From: Pseudomonas oleovorans subsp. oleovorans
Lineage (GTDB): Bacteria > Pseudomonadota > Gammaproteobacteria > Pseudomonadales > Pseudomonadaceae
Assembly (NCBI RefSeq): GCF_002197815.1
Contig: NZ_NIUB01000009.1
Coordinates: forward strand, 62,001-126,000
Reading direction: 5' to 3'
DNA length: 64,000 bases
The notes under the pieces were generated by a model. It was not told the origin of the DNA. It made no database searches and worked only from the letters and a program-made list of their open reading frames with translations. Below are positions 1 through 8,505 of this stretch, piece by piece (the stretch's first letter is position 1; each line of letters opens with the position of its first letter). A program made the position numbers and the translations under genes.

Positions 1-56
1 CGCTCATGCGCAAAGCATGCATAATACCGGCGCTTTTACCAGCTCAGAGACTCTTC

Positions 57-584
57 ATGCCGCGTCGCTTATTCAAACGCTACATGCCCGACCCCGACAG
101 CATCAAGGGTAACAAGTCCCTGCGTTTTCTCGGCAAGCTGATTCACGATCCCAATCTGTGGCATCTCAATCGTCACTCGGTAGCGCGAGGCATGGCCATC
201 GGACTGTTCTGGGCGATGATTCCCATGCCCATGCAGATGCTGGCCGCCGCTGCCGTGGCCATTCCACTGCGCGCCAACCTGCCGATTTCCATCGGTCTGG
301 TCTGGCTGACCAATCCCATCACCATGCCACCGATTTTCTACTGCACCTACAAACTGGGCGCGTGGATCATGCAGACACCGCCGGTGCGCATGCCGGAGAC
401 GCTGAGCCTGGAATGGATCACGGCCGAGGTAGCGGTGCTGTGGAAGCCGCTGTACCTGGGTTCCTTCGTCGCGGGGGTCATCCTCGCGATACTGGGCTAC
501 GTGCTGAGCATGCTCTACTGGCGCTGGTGGGTACAGCGTAGCTGGCGCAAGCGTCAGGAAAAGCGCCGCCTGGAGCGCCACTGA
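57..584 (+). CDS. DUF2062 family inner-membrane protein
   Basis: Predicted 175-aa membrane protein of the DUF2062 family, whose biochemical role is not established. The start at 57 (MPRRLFKRY) is preferred over an ATG at 6 because family members usually begin close to this basic segment. Hydrophobic stretches around residues 45-90 and 130-155 suggest three or so membrane spans, with a proline- and methionine-rich stretch (IPMPMQM) between them, followed by a strongly basic cytoplasmic tail rich in Arg and Lys. It converges with lolE and shares a bidirectional terminator with it. I remember a DUF2062 gene at this place beside the lol genes in P. aeruginosa. The family call is good; the function is unknown. 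Confidence 0.8.
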   Translation: MPRRLFKRYMPDPDSIKGNKSLRFLGKLIHDPNLWHLNRHSVARGMAIGLFWAMIPMPMQMLAAAAVAIPLRANLPISIGLVWLTNPITMPPIFYCTYKLGAWIMQTPPVRMPETLSLEWITAEVAVLWKPLYLGSFVAGVILAILGYVLSMLYWRWWVQRSWRKRQEKRRLERH

Positions 585-588
585 AAAG

Positions 589-616
589 AAAAAGCCGTCA
601 AAGTCGACGGCTTTTT
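589..616. terminator. Bidirectional rho-independent terminator
   Basis: A perfect 11-bp stem, AAAAAGCCGTC at 589-599 and GACGGCTTTTT at 606-616, surrounds a 6-nt loop. It has A-runs on one side and T-runs on the other, so it can stop transcription from both strands. It lies between the convergent DUF2062 gene and lolE. Confidence 0.9.
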
Positions 617-621
617 CGTTC

Positions 622-1866
622 TTACTCGTAGCGTAGCGCCTCGGCCGGCTGCACTTGCGCCGCCCGCCATGAGGGGTAGAGCGTGGCGAGGAAACTCAGG
701 ATCAATGCCGCCGAACAGATAAGCGCCACGTCCAGCCACTGCAGATCAGACGGCAGGCTGCTGATGAAATACACATCGGAGCTCATCACCTGTTGACCGG
801 CGAACGACTCCAGCCAGGCCACGAGTGCGCTGACGTTGAGCGCTGCCAACACACCCAGCGCCGTGCCGATCAACGTACCGACCAGACCGATCACCGAACC
901 CTGCACCATGAAAATCGCCATGATCTGCCGGGGTGTGGCGCCCAGGGTACGCAGAATGGCGATGTCGCCGCCCTTGTCGGCGACCACCATGATCAGCGTG
1001 GCGATGATGTTGAACGCCGCCACAGCGACGATCAGCAGCAGCAGCAGACCGATCATGGTCTTTTCCATCTTCATTGCGCTGAACAGGCTGCCCTGGGTGT
1101 GGGTCCAGTCATCGGCGCGGTAACCGGCACCCAGTTCGGCGACCAGCGCTTTGGATACCTGCGGCGCCTGGTAGAGGTCTTTCAGCGCCAGGCGAATGCC
1201 CGGCACCGTGCCTTCCGGGAGTCGCTGCATGGCAGCGGCGTCGACGACGTTGATCAGGGCCAGCGAGCTGTCCAGCTCGGCACCGACCTTGAACACCGCA
1301 GCCACGTTCAAACGCTGCATGCGCGGGGTGACGCCACCAGGCGCGCTGCTCAGTTCGGGAATGATCAGGGTCAGCTTGTCGCCCACCTGCAGGCCGAAGC
1401 GGCGCGCGGTGATATCACCGATCACCACGCCGAACTCACCCGGCTGCAGATTGTTCAGGCTGCCCTGACGGATGTGCTCGGGCAGGATCGATACCTTGCC
1501 CTCCTCCACTGGGTCGATGCCGTGGATCTGGATCGGCTGCATCAGCCCGCGATGCGAGAGCATGCCCTCCAGCTCGGCATAAGGCGCCGCGGCCTGTACC
1601 TGCGGATTGGCCATGGCCTTGTCCGCCAGGGCGCGCCAGTCGGCGACCGGCTCGGCGCCGTAGAGCATGGCGTGCGGCACCATGCCGAGAATGCGCGAGC
1701 TCATTTCCTTCTGGAAGCCGTTCATTACCGACAGCACCACGATCATCGCCAGCACACCAAGCGCCAGGCCGATCATCGAAGTCAGCGAAATGAAGGAGAT
1801 GAAATGGTTGCGGCGCTTGGCCCGTGTGTAGCGAGCGCCGATAAAGATACTCAGCGGACGAAACAT
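622..1866 (-). CDS. lolE: Lipoprotein-releasing ABC transporter permease, LolE position
   Basis: Predicted 414-aa permease of the LolCDE complex, which extracts mature lipoproteins from the inner membrane and hands them to LolA. There is one N-terminal membrane span (about residues 25-50), a large periplasmic MacB/LolC-type domain, and three C-terminal FtsX-type spans (about 270-400) starting at [15 protein letters not shown]. It is a paralogue of the permease at 2572-3819; both begin MFRPL and share [10 protein letters not shown]. It is last in the lolC-lolD-lolE order on the minus strand, and its start touches the end of lolD. Which of the two paralogues deserves the name LolC or LolE is assigned by the E. 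coli gene order only. Confidence 0.88.
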   Translation of the reverse strand: MFRPLSIFIGARYTRAKRRNHFISFISLTSMIGLALGVLAMIVVLSVMNGFQKEMSSRILGMVPHAMLYGAEPVADWRALADKAMANPQVQAAAPYAELEGMLSHRGLMQPIQIHGIDPVEEGKVSILPEHIRQGSLNNLQPGEFGVVIGDITARRFGLQVGDKLTLIIPELSSAPGGVTPRMQRLNVAAVFKVGAELDSSLALINVVDAAAMQRLPEGTVPGIRLALKDLYQAPQVSKALVAELGAGYRADDWTHTQGSLFSAMKMEKTMIGLLLLLIVAVAAFNIIATLIMVVADKGGDIAILRTLGATPRQIMAIFMVQGSVIGLVGTLIGTALGVLAALNVSALVAWLESFAGQQVMSSDVYFISSLPSDLQWLDVALICSAALILSFLATLYPSWRAAQVQPAEALRYE

Positions 1867-2579
1867 CAGAGGGTCACCAGCTTGCCGTCCTGCAGGCTGA
1901 GCACGCGATCCATCTGGCGGGCCAGCTGCATGTCGTGGGTCACCACCAGGAACGCGGTGTTGGAGTCGCGGCTGAGTTCGCGCATCAGCTCCTGAATGCC
2001 TTCAGCGGTGTGCTGGTCGAGGTTACCGGTGGGCTCATCGAGCAGCACCAGCCCTGGGCGGTTGACCAGGGCACGGGCAATGGCCACGCGCTGACGCTCA
2101 CCACCGGACAGTTCGGACGGTTTGTGATTGAGACGATGCCCAAGCCCGACTCGCTCGAGCAGCTTGGTGGCACGGTCACGCGCTTCGCTGATCGACGTCT
2201 TGCCGATCAGCAGCGGCATGCAGGCATTTTCCAGCGCGGTAAATTCGGCCAGCAGGTGGTGAAACTGGTAGACAAAGCCCAGCGCGCGGTTGCGCAGCAG
2301 ACCTCGAGCGGTCTCGCTCAGCGCCGAGAGTTGCTCGCCGGCCAGCCAGACGCTGCCCTCGCTGGGCGTATCCAGGCCGCCGAGCATGTTCAGCAGGGTG
2401 CTCTTGCCGGAACCGGAGCTGCCGACGATGGCCACACGTTCACCGGGCAAGAGCTCCAGTTCCAGACCATCGAGCACCACCACCGACTCGGGGCCCTCGT
2501 CGTAACGCTTGCTCAGGTTGCGACAGCTGAGCACGGCATTGTGCTGTTTCATGGCGTTCTGGTTCATGGACTCACTCAT
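1866..2579 (-). CDS. lolD: Lipoprotein-releasing ABC transporter ATPase LolD
   Basis: 237-aa cytoplasmic ATPase that powers lipoprotein release by the flanking permeases. The Walker A (GSSGSGKST), signature ([15 protein letters not shown]), Walker B ([12 protein letters not shown]) and H-loop (VVTHD) motifs are all present, so it should be active. Two starts are possible: ATG at 2579, which overlaps the stop of the upstream permease by 8 nt, or ATG at 2567 (MNQNAMK). I give the longer one. The overlaps on both sides mean the three lol genes are almost certainly translated from one mRNA. Confidence 0.93.
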   Translation of the reverse strand: MSESMNQNAMKQHNAVLSCRNLSKRYDEGPESVVVLDGLELELLPGERVAIVGSSGSGKSTLLNMLGGLDTPSEGSVWLAGEQLSALSETARGLLRNRALGFVYQFHHLLAEFTALENACMPLLIGKTSISEARDRATKLLERVGLGHRLNHKPSELSGGERQRVAIARALVNRPGLVLLDEPTGNLDQHTAEGIQELMRELSRDSNTAFLVVTHDMQLARQMDRVLSLQDGKLVTL

Positions 2580-3819
2580 AGCGCAGGGCCTCGGCCGGCT
2601 GGGTACGCGCAGCGCGCCAGGCTGGATACAGGGTGGCGAAGAAGCTCAGCAGCAACGCCGCGGTACAGACCATCACCACGTCGGCGCTCTGCAGTTGCGA
2701 GGGCAGGTAATCGATGAAGTAGACATCGGCATTGAGAAACTTGATGCCCAGCAGACGTTCGATGCCGGCGATCAGGCTGCTGACGTTGAGCGCTGCGAGA
2801 ATCCCCAGCACGGCGCCGATCAAGGTGCCGACCACACCGATCACCGTGCCCTGTACCATGAAGATGGCCATGATCTGCCGCGGCGTGGCGCCGAGGGTGC
2901 GCAGGATGGCGATGTCGCCCTTCTTGTCGGTCACCACCATCACCAGGGTGGAAATGATATTGAACGCGGCCACCGCGACGATCAGCAGCAGGAGCAGACC
3001 GATCATGGTCTTCTCCATGCGAATGGCCTGGTAAAGGTTGCCGTGGGTACGGGTCCAGTCGCGGGCATAGAAATCGCCGTCGAGAGTCTGGGCGATCTCC
3101 CAGGCACTGCGCGGTGCCTGGAACAGATCATCGAACTTCAGGCGCAAGCCCTGCACCTGATCCGGCTTCCAGCGCTGCAGGCGCGCCAGGTCACTGATGT
3201 TGGCCAGAGCCAGTGCACCGTCGATCTCGCCGGCGCCGACGTGGAAGATGCCGGTCACGGTAAAGCGCTTCAGACGCGGGAACATGCCGGCGGGTGTTAC
3301 CGTGACTTCAGGCGCGACGAAGGTGACCTTGTCACCCAGCTTCAGGCCCAGCTTGGCCGCCGCCTTGTCGCCGATGACCATGGCGAAATCGCCAGGCTGC
3401 AGGCTGTCGAGACTGCCCTGCTGGAAGAAACCGTCGATGATCGACACCTTGCGTTCCTGCTCAGGATCGATGGCATTGATCAGCACCTTCTGCACCTTGC
3501 CGTCGTGTGTCAGCAGGCCCTGCATCTGAGTGAAGGGTGCCAGCGCCTCGACGCGCGGATGGCGCTCGACCTGTCGCGCCAATGCCGGCCAGTCGCTGAC
3601 CGGGGTCGGCGATTCGACCGTGGCGTGAGGAATCATCCCCAGCACCCGAGTGCGCATTTCATGGTCGAAACCATTCATCACCGACAGCACCAGGATCATT
3701 ACCATCACCCCGAGGGTGAGGCCGAGCATGGACGTCAGGGAAATGAAGGAGACGAAGTGGTTGCGACGCTTGGCCCGCGTGTAGCGCGTACCGATGAATA
3801 CGAACAGAGGTCTGAACAT
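2572..3819 (-). CDS. lolC: Lipoprotein-releasing ABC transporter permease, LolC position
   Basis: 415-aa inner-membrane permease and first gene of the lolCDE operon. Layout is as in the LolC/E family: one N-terminal span, a periplasmic MacB-type domain, and an FtsX-type C-terminal domain with the segment [20 protein letters not shown], which is identical in its lolE paralogue. Two separate permease genes around lolD indicate a heterotrimeric LolCDE system rather than a single-permease LolF system. The promoter must lie in 3820-4111. Naming as LolC follows gene order; the family assignment is firm. Confidence 0.88.
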   Translation of the reverse strand: MFRPLFVFIGTRYTRAKRRNHFVSFISLTSMLGLTLGVMVMILVLSVMNGFDHEMRTRVLGMIPHATVESPTPVSDWPALARQVERHPRVEALAPFTQMQGLLTHDGKVQKVLINAIDPEQERKVSIIDGFFQQGSLDSLQPGDFAMVIGDKAAAKLGLKLGDKVTFVAPEVTVTPAGMFPRLKRFTVTGIFHVGAGEIDGALALANISDLARLQRWKPDQVQGLRLKFDDLFQAPRSAWEIAQTLDGDFYARDWTRTHGNLYQAIRMEKTMIGLLLLLIVAVAAFNIISTLVMVVTDKKGDIAILRTLGATPRQIMAIFMVQGTVIGVVGTLIGAVLGILAALNVSSLIAGIERLLGIKFLNADVYFIDYLPSQLQSADVVMVCTAALLLSFFATLYPAWRAARTQPAEALRYE

Positions 3820-4111
3820 GTCGGAGAGATTCGGGAAAAGAAAAAACGTCCTTGTGGCAGGGCCAGGTCAGCAGCCTTACACTCAGAAGCAACTCAAAGC
3901 CTGCTGCGTATCGGGCATGCTGCGTTAAAGACACTTGGAAAGTCGCTTATGACCAGCGCGCTTCAGTGTGGCCCCGAAGGGGCGAGCGAAGCGAGCAATG
4001 CTCGTTTACCATTCGTAACCGAGGCTTGTTCGACGACACTTGCCTGGCACGCATCCAGTTCGCGAGACTTTCAACAGGGTCTTCGACCACCACCGCTTTC
4101 ATGGGTTCGCC
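3820..4111. other. Divergent intergenic region, lolC / PilZ gene
   Basis: No gene is visible here. It must hold promoters for lolC (minus) and the PilZ gene (plus). At about 3965-4003 there is a small hairpin (GGCCCCGAAGGGGC) followed by GCGAGCGAAGCGAGC, which looks like an eroded interspersed repeat. The stretch CATGCTGCGTTAAAG near 3917 resembles part of the TIR repeat seen at 53925-54063, read in reverse, but no terminal repeats are present. Confidence 0.4.
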
Positions 4112-4678
4112 ATGTCGACTAACGATGTAGATGATCGCCGCGAATACTATCGTATCGACGATACGATCGCACTGGAATTCAGCCTGCTGTCGGGGGCCGA
4201 GGCCCATGCCAGCGACGCGCTCCACGATCCATCGCCGCTGTTCAACCTGCTCAGCGACCTGCACCTGATGGACTTCGAATCCCAGCATCTGCTGCGCCAT
4301 ATCACTGAGCGCGACCGTACCCTGGCCAACTACCTGAAGGTGATCAACAAACGCATCGACCTGCTCGGCCAGGCTGTGGCGCAAAGCCTGCTACGGGACA
4401 TCGGTGCACCGCGCCAGGTATCGCTGTCCGAAGGCGGTATCAGCTTCAATAACGCCCAGCCCGTGGCGCCGGGCAGCCATCTGGCGATCAAGATGGTGCT
4501 TATGCCACAAGCACTCGGCCTCCTGCTGCGTGGTCAGGTGGTGCACTGCAGCCAACGCGCGGACGGCCAATTCGAGATCGGCACCGAGTTCGAAGCGTTG
4601 ACCGACGCACAGCGCCAGTTACTGGCTCGGCATATCCTGCAGAAGCAGGCTCTGGAGCGTCGCCAAGCCCGCGAATGA
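4112..4678 (+). CDS. PilZ domain protein
   Basis: Predicted 188-aa cytoplasmic PilZ protein. The start ATG at 4112 (MSTNDVDDRREYYR) puts the RxxxR c-di-GMP-binding motif (R10-E-Y-Y-R14) near the N-terminus. The usual second motif, (D/N)xSxxG, appears as SLSEGG, so its first residue is Ser instead of Asp/Asn, which could weaken ligand binding. An alpha-helical stretch (about residues 40-95) separates the two motifs, as in YcgR-like or sensor-fused PilZ proteins. It lies next to lolC on the opposite strand. The family call is good; whether it binds c-di-GMP is uncertain. Confidence 0.75.
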   Translation: MSTNDVDDRREYYRIDDTIALEFSLLSGAEAHASDALHDPSPLFNLLSDLHLMDFESQHLLRHITERDRTLANYLKVINKRIDLLGQAVAQSLLRDIGAPRQVSLSEGGISFNNAQPVAPGSHLAIKMVLMPQALGLLLRGQVVHCSQRADGQFEIGTEFEALTDAQRQLLARHILQKQALERRQARE

Positions 4679-4697
4679 CACTCGCCAAGGAACCGCC

Positions 4698-5000
4698 ATG
4701 TATCGTCTCGCACTGCTCCTCACCCTACTCGCCCCTACTGCTCTGTTGGCCGACACCCTGACCATTCCCCTGGGCAGCCAGGGTGCCGATCTCGACGCCA
4801 GCAACCTGCCGCATAGAGGCCAGTCCAAGCGTGCGGTACTGGAGCGTTTCGGCCTGCCCGATGAAGAGCACAAGCCCGTCGGCCAGCCGCCGATCACACG
4901 CTGGGACTACCGCGATTTCAGCGTCTATTTCGAATACGATCACGTGATCAACAGCGTGCGCCATCACCAGCCACGTCACCTCGACACCGCCAAGGAGTAA
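4698..5000 (+). CDS. Small exported protein, SmpA/OmlA-like
   Basis: 100-aa protein with a clear signal peptide (residues 1-18, hydrophobic core LALLLTLLAPTALLA, cleavage near ALLAD). The mature part contains KRAVLERFGLPDE and WDYRDFSVYFEYDHVINSV. This 'variable-distance G-x-P then W-x-Y ... F-x-x-D' pattern is reminiscent of SmpA/OmlA/BamE-type folds, but that is inference from pattern only. It is followed 2 bp later by the phosphodiesterase gene and preceded closely by the PilZ gene, so the three are probably cotranscribed. Function unknown; periplasmic location likely. Confidence 0.6.
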   Translation: MYRLALLLTLLAPTALLADTLTIPLGSQGADLDASNLPHRGQSKRAVLERFGLPDEEHKPVGQPPITRWDYRDFSVYFEYDHVINSVRHHQPRHLDTAKE

Positions 5001-5002
5001 CA

Positions 5003-5722
5003 GTGACTCTCATCTACGGCCATCGCGGCGCCAAGGGCGAAGCCCCGGAAAATACCCTGGCCAGTTTCCAGCGCTGCCTGGAACACGGCGTCGACCGCTG
5101 CGAGCTGGATCTGCATCTGTCGCGCGACGGCGAACTGATGGTGATCCACGACCCGACGCTCAAGCGCACCACCGGTCTGCGCGGCAAGGTGGTCGAACAC
5201 GACGCCGCCGAGCTGATCAAATACGATGCACGCAAGGGCGGCCCAGGCTGGGTGCGCCCCTGCCCCATTCCGCGCTTGGAAGAATTGTTCCAGCAGTGCA
5301 AGTTCGAGCATTGGCAGCTGGAGGTGAAAAGCGCCTCGAAAGTGCGCGCCGCGCGCACCGTGCTGGCCATCTCGGAGCTGGTCGAGCGCTTCGGCCTGCG
5401 TGAGCAGATCACCATCACCTCCAGCTCGCGGGAGGTACTCAAGGCCGCGCGCGAACTGACCCCGCAGTTGCAGCTCGGTCTGGTTGCCGAGTACGCCTGG
5501 CTCGACCCACTGAAAGTAGCGGCGCATTACGACTGCCACCTGCTGGCGCTGAACTGGACGCTGTGCACCCCGGAGCGCCTGCTCAAGGCGCAGAAGCAAG
5601 GACTGCACGTGTCGGTATGGACGGTCAACGAGCCGGCGCTGATGCGCCGCCTGGCCGACTTCGGTGTCGACAGCATCATCACCGACTTCCCCGGCATCGC
5701 GGTGCAGACGCTGCGCGGCTGA
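5003..5722 (+). CDS. ugpQ: Glycerophosphodiester phosphodiesterase, UgpQ type
   Basis: 239-aa enzyme predicted to hydrolyse glycerophosphodiesters to glycerol-3-phosphate and an alcohol. It starts with GTG at 5003, with AGGAG at 4993-4997. The conserved HRG (residues 7-9), ENT and E-x-D ... HD (CELDLHLSRDGELMVIHD) active-site motifs are all present. There is no signal peptide and the length suits cytoplasmic UgpQ rather than the longer periplasmic GlpQ. In P. aeruginosa, as I remember it, the next gene is sth, but here sth lies about 25 kb away (see findings). Confidence 0.88.
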   Translation: MTLIYGHRGAKGEAPENTLASFQRCLEHGVDRCELDLHLSRDGELMVIHDPTLKRTTGLRGKVVEHDAAELIKYDARKGGPGWVRPCPIPRLEELFQQCKFEHWQLEVKSASKVRAARTVLAISELVERFGLREQITITSSSREVLKAARELTPQLQLGLVAEYAWLDPLKVAAHYDCHLLALNWTLCTPERLLKAQKQGLHVSVWTVNEPALMRRLADFGVDSIITDFPGIAVQTLRG

Positions 5723-5746
5723 GCCTTAGCGCCCTCCCCCCCGGCC

Positions 5747-5768
5747 CCTCTCCCGCAAGCGGGAGAGG
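5747..5768. repeat. GC-rich hairpin after ugpQ (repeat or terminator-like)
   Basis: A 10-bp stem, CCTCTCCCGC (5747-5756) and GCGGGAGAGG (5759-5768), is separated by only AA. Sequences of this kind recur in Pseudomonas and other Proteobacteria as short dispersed palindromes. There is no T-run, so a simple terminator is less likely. It lies at one side of the suspected synteny break. Confidence 0.6.
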
Positions 5769-6103
5769 CGAGCAAGCCAGAACAGCCCGGGCTACGAACA
5801 CAATGCAGCCAGCACATGCAGCGCGCCCTCGAAAAGTGCCGTTTGGCGGCCCCAAAATGGCGCCACCAAAGATCGACTGATCGATGCTTATTTCTTGTTA
5901 ATCAAATGGCTATGCGCGAAATTGACCATCCTGAGCCGCATCGAGAAGGCCCCATCACAGGGCATTTCGCGACCTTCGCGCACCAGCAAAATGCAATCGC
6001 TATACCAAACACCAAACCGGTCACTTCACGACTATTCTTGCGGAACCCTCACGCTGCATAGCACTCGTAAACAGTACATACCCAACGCAGAGGACTGCTC
6101 ACC
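5769..6103. other. Intergenic region before the yqjD-like operon
   Basis: About 335 bp without a convincing gene. It is relatively AT-rich between 5880 and 6060, as expected for a promoter region. Two short overlapping reading frames exist but have no recognisable protein features. Confidence 0.5.
6043..6070 (+). promoter_or_regulatory. Candidate AlgU (sigma-E-like) promoter of yqjD operon
   Basis: GAACCC (6043-6048), a 16-bp spacer and TCGTAA (6065-6070) resemble the AlgU consensus GAACTT-N16/17-TCTGA, and the site lies about 35 bp upstream of the ATG at 6104. Stress regulation of YqjD-type genes is known in E. coli (RpoS). The AlgU link here is inference from an imperfect match. Confidence 0.3.
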
Positions 6104-6421
6104 ATGCCACGCAAAGCCGCTACTCCAAGCACCAAGGACGCCCTGCTGGATGAATTCCAGGCTCTGGTCAGCGACACCGAGAAGCTCCTGCAACATTCCG
6201 CCAGCCTGGCTGGTGAACAGGCCGAAGCGCTGCGCGATGACATTCGCAGCAGTCTTGACCGTGCCCGTGACACCTTGCACAAAGCCGAGTCCGGCCTGCG
6301 CGAACAGGGCAAGATCGCCGTCGACGCCACCGAGGATTACGTGCACAAACACCCGTGGCAGGCGCTCGGCCTGTCGGCCGCTATCGGCCTGGTGCTCGGC
6401 CTGCTGATCAGCCGCCGTTGA
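6104..6421 (+). CDS. yqjD: YqjD/ElaB family (DUF883) membrane-anchored ribosome-binding protein
   Basis: 105-aa protein with a long charged amphipathic helix (about residues 10-80) and a C-terminal membrane anchor (AIGLVLGLLISRR), the layout of YqjD/ElaB. In E. coli these proteins tie ribosomes to the inner membrane in stationary phase. It is the first gene of a three-gene operon (spacing 8 bp, then a 4-bp overlap) matching yqjD-yqjE-yqjK. The symbol is by family; direct orthology was not tested. Confidence 0.75.
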   Translation: MPRKAATPSTKDALLDEFQALVSDTEKLLQHSASLAGEQAEALRDDIRSSLDRARDTLHKAESGLREQGKIAVDATEDYVHKHPWQALGLSAAIGLVLGLLISRR

Positions 6422-6429
6422 CAGCGCCC

Positions 6430-6789
6430 ATGTCCAACGGCCCCTCGCCACGGCGCCTGGGAGCAGCCCTGCTGGGCCTGCTCCAGGGCCACGTGGCGCT
6501 GCTGGCCCATGAACTCGAAGACCAACGCGACCAGGCACTGCGTGCGCTGCTCCTTGGCGGTCTGTGCCTGGCCTTCGCCCTGCTCCTGCTGATAGGTCTG
6601 TCCGCTCTGCTGCTGATCGTCTACTGGGATACGCACCGCCTGGCAGTCGCCACCGGCCTGTGCCTGTTCTACGGCTTCGGTCTGCTCGGCTGCGGCGCCT
6701 GGCTGCTGACCAGTCTGCGCAACGCCGAGCCGCCGTTCAGCGCCAGCCTTGAAGAACTGCAACGTGACCGCGAGCAACTGCTGCCATGA
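6430..6789 (+). CDS. YqjE-like phage-holin-superfamily membrane protein
   Basis: 119-aa protein with two strong membrane spans (about residues 41-68, ALLLGGLCLAFALLLLIGL, and 77-97) and short cytoplasmic ends. This matches the Holin_X / YqjE family found between YqjD and YqjK genes. The start ATG at 6430, 8 bp after the yqjD stop, is favoured over an upstream ATG that would overlap yqjD deeply. It overlaps the next gene by 4 bp (ATGA). It probably works with YqjD at the inner membrane, but its role is unknown. Confidence 0.7.
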   Translation: MSNGPSPRRLGAALLGLLQGHVALLAHELEDQRDQALRALLLGGLCLAFALLLLIGLSALLLIVYWDTHRLAVATGLCLFYGFGLLGCGAWLLTSLRNAEPPFSASLEELQRDREQLLP

Positions 6790-7085
6790 CGCCGACCCTG
6801 CCTCCAGGCGCCTCGCGCCGTGAACTTCGTAAAGCCGTGCTGCGCATGCGCCTGGAAATGCATCGCCAGGAACTGCGGCATGAAATCCTGCAGATCACTC
6901 ATCCACTGCAACAGGTACGCGAGTACGGGCAGCGGCTGCGCCAGGGCAATGCACCCTTTTTGCTCACTGGCGGCGCATTGACACTGGCCGGACTGCTCGG
7001 CGGTAAACGCGGTTGGCGTCGCTGGTTGCGCCTGGCATTGATCATTGCGCCACTACTTCGGCGTCGGCAAAGCGGCATCGACTGA
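6786..7085 (+). CDS. YqjK-like small membrane-associated protein
   Basis: 99-aa basic protein. The N-terminal part is an Arg-rich helix (RRELRKAVLRMRLEMHRQEL) and the C-terminal part has a short hydrophobic segment (FLLTGGALTLAGLLGG) followed by a basic tail. It starts inside the previous stop codon, so it is translationally coupled to the YqjE-like gene. Gene order and shape match the third gene of yqjD operons. Function unknown. Confidence 0.6.
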   Translation: MTPTLPPGASRRELRKAVLRMRLEMHRQELRHEILQITHPLQQVREYGQRLRQGNAPFLLTGGALTLAGLLGGKRGWRRWLRLALIIAPLLRRRQSGID

Positions 7086-7130
7086 AACGCTGATTGATCT
7101 AGACCTGGGCTGGCCGCGATCTTGCTAGGT

Positions 7131-7160
7131 TGAGCCACTCTGCCACCATCTGGTGGCTCA
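7131..7160. repeat. Hairpin in leader of the EAL gene
   Basis: TGAGCCAC (7131-7138) pairs with GTGGCTCA (7153-7160). A competing palindrome, CCACCA (7143-7148) with TGGTGG (7151-7156), overlaps it, so two mutually exclusive hairpins can form. It lies 27 bp before the GTG start at 7187 and has no T-run, so it is a weak terminator candidate and a possible leader structure. Confidence 0.45.
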
Positions 7161-7186
7161 ACCGCTGAGCGCTAAGGAAATCCCAG

Positions 7187-8350
7187 GTGATCGACGGACT
7201 GCCTTTTGCCGTCTTCCAACCCTTTATCGACACCGCCACCGGCCGAATCGCAGGCGTCGAGGCCTTGGCGCGACTACGCGATGCCGAGGGCCAGGTGCGC
7301 TCGGCCGGGCCGCTGTTCGCCGACCCGAAAACACCGCCAGCAGCCCTGCGCCGCCTCGACCGCCAGGTACGCGAGGATGCCCTGCAGCGCTTCCACCAGG
7401 CTCCGGCGGACTGGTTCCTGAGCCTGAACATTTCACCACGCTGGATCAGCCGCCTGCGCCCGGCACAGCCACTGCCCAGCCTGATTCAACTGCAGCGTAG
7501 CGGTATCGACCCTGCGCGCATCGTCTTCGAGATCACCGAGCTGGGCGGTGCCAGCCAGCGCTTACCCGACGTGGTGGCGCGCTACCGCGACGCTGGCGCG
7601 CGCATCGCTATCGACGATTTCGGCGCTGGCTATTCGCAGCTCGACCGCGTGCTGGCACTGCAACCGGACATCCTCAAGCTGGACATGCGCCTGTTCAAGG
7701 AAGCCGCTCGCGGCGGCCCTAGCGGCGAAGTGGTCAAGGCGCTGGCCCAGATGGCCGAAAAGACCGGTTGCTGGATCATCGCCGAAGGGGTGGAAACCGA
7801 AGCCGAGTTGAACTTCGCCCTGGAGTGCGGCGCCCGTTACATCCAGGGGTTCCTGTTCGCCAGGCCGGAGGAGGAACTGTTCGCCAGCGACGCCTTCGTC
7901 GGCCGTTTCGCGCGCCTGCGTGACAGCTATGTACAGCAGAAACTCGCCGAGCGCGCGCGCCTGGTCAGCCTGCGCCAGCAACTGGCCGAATTGATGTCCG
8001 AACTCCGCTTCTGGGCCGAAAGCGGCGCCCCGGCAACGAGCCTTGAGGCGCCGGACAACTATCCCTGGCTGTTGCGCATCTATCAGTGCGACCGCCACGG
8101 CACCCAGCTCACACCCAACCTGCAGTGGCGCCAGAACATCTGGCAGGCCGATGAACGCTACCTTGGGCATAACTGGTCATGGCGCCCCTACTTCTATCAA
8201 CTGCTGGCCGAAGGCTGGGAAGAGCGGCGCCTGACGCTCTCCACCACCTACCGCGACGCCACCACCAACCAGTACTGCCTGACCGCCGGGCAGTTCATCG
8301 ACAATGGTCGTCGCCTACTGCTGGTGGACATCGACGCCGCCGGTTTCTGA
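7187..8350 (+). CDS. EAL domain c-di-GMP phosphodiesterase with unknown C-terminal sensor-like domain
   Basis: 387-aa protein predicted to hydrolyse c-di-GMP. It starts with GTG at 7187, with AAGGA about 9 bp upstream. The EAL domain fills residues 5-240: EAL (25-27), NISP, FEITE, IDDFGAGYS, LKLD, AEGVE and IQGF are all present, so the metal and catalytic residues look complete. After a helical linker (about 245-285) comes a domain of about 100 residues (PWLLRIYQCD ... GHNWSWRPYFYQLL ... TYRDATTNQYCLTAGQF), which resembles the half-Cache or PAS-like ligand domains seen after some Pseudomonas EAL proteins. No membrane span is visible, so it should be cytoplasmic. Confidence 0.85.
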   Translation: MIDGLPFAVFQPFIDTATGRIAGVEALARLRDAEGQVRSAGPLFADPKTPPAALRRLDRQVREDALQRFHQAPADWFLSLNISPRWISRLRPAQPLPSLIQLQRSGIDPARIVFEITELGGASQRLPDVVARYRDAGARIAIDDFGAGYSQLDRVLALQPDILKLDMRLFKEAARGGPSGEVVKALAQMAEKTGCWIIAEGVETEAELNFALECGARYIQGFLFARPEEELFASDAFVGRFARLRDSYVQQKLAERARLVSLRQQLAELMSELRFWAESGAPATSLEAPDNYPWLLRIYQCDRHGTQLTPNLQWRQNIWQADERYLGHNWSWRPYFYQLLAEGWEERRLTLSTTYRDATTNQYCLTAGQFIDNGRRLLLVDIDAAGF

Positions 8351-8505
8351 GTACGCAGCTAGGCTTAGCAACAGGCTATCGGACTTCTCTCGGCACAGTC
8401 GAACAAGGCGCGCCTCGAGCCAGACGCACCTCGGATACATCCGTGCCCACAGAAGCCTCGCGCCGAACGGCTGAATGATCTGCCCCAGTCTTCGAGGCTG
8501 CGCTT

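Noticed and set aside
3915..4005. Third copy of the TIR repeat upstream of the PilZ gene
   Set aside because: Only CATGCTGCGTT-AA is similar; no terminal repeats and no second conserved block were seen.
2509..4122. A 537-aa plus-strand reading frame opposite lolD-lolC
   Set aside because: It is a shadow of the lol genes in high-GC DNA: His/Gln/Arg-rich, no family pattern, and the minus strand has clear lolD and lolC.
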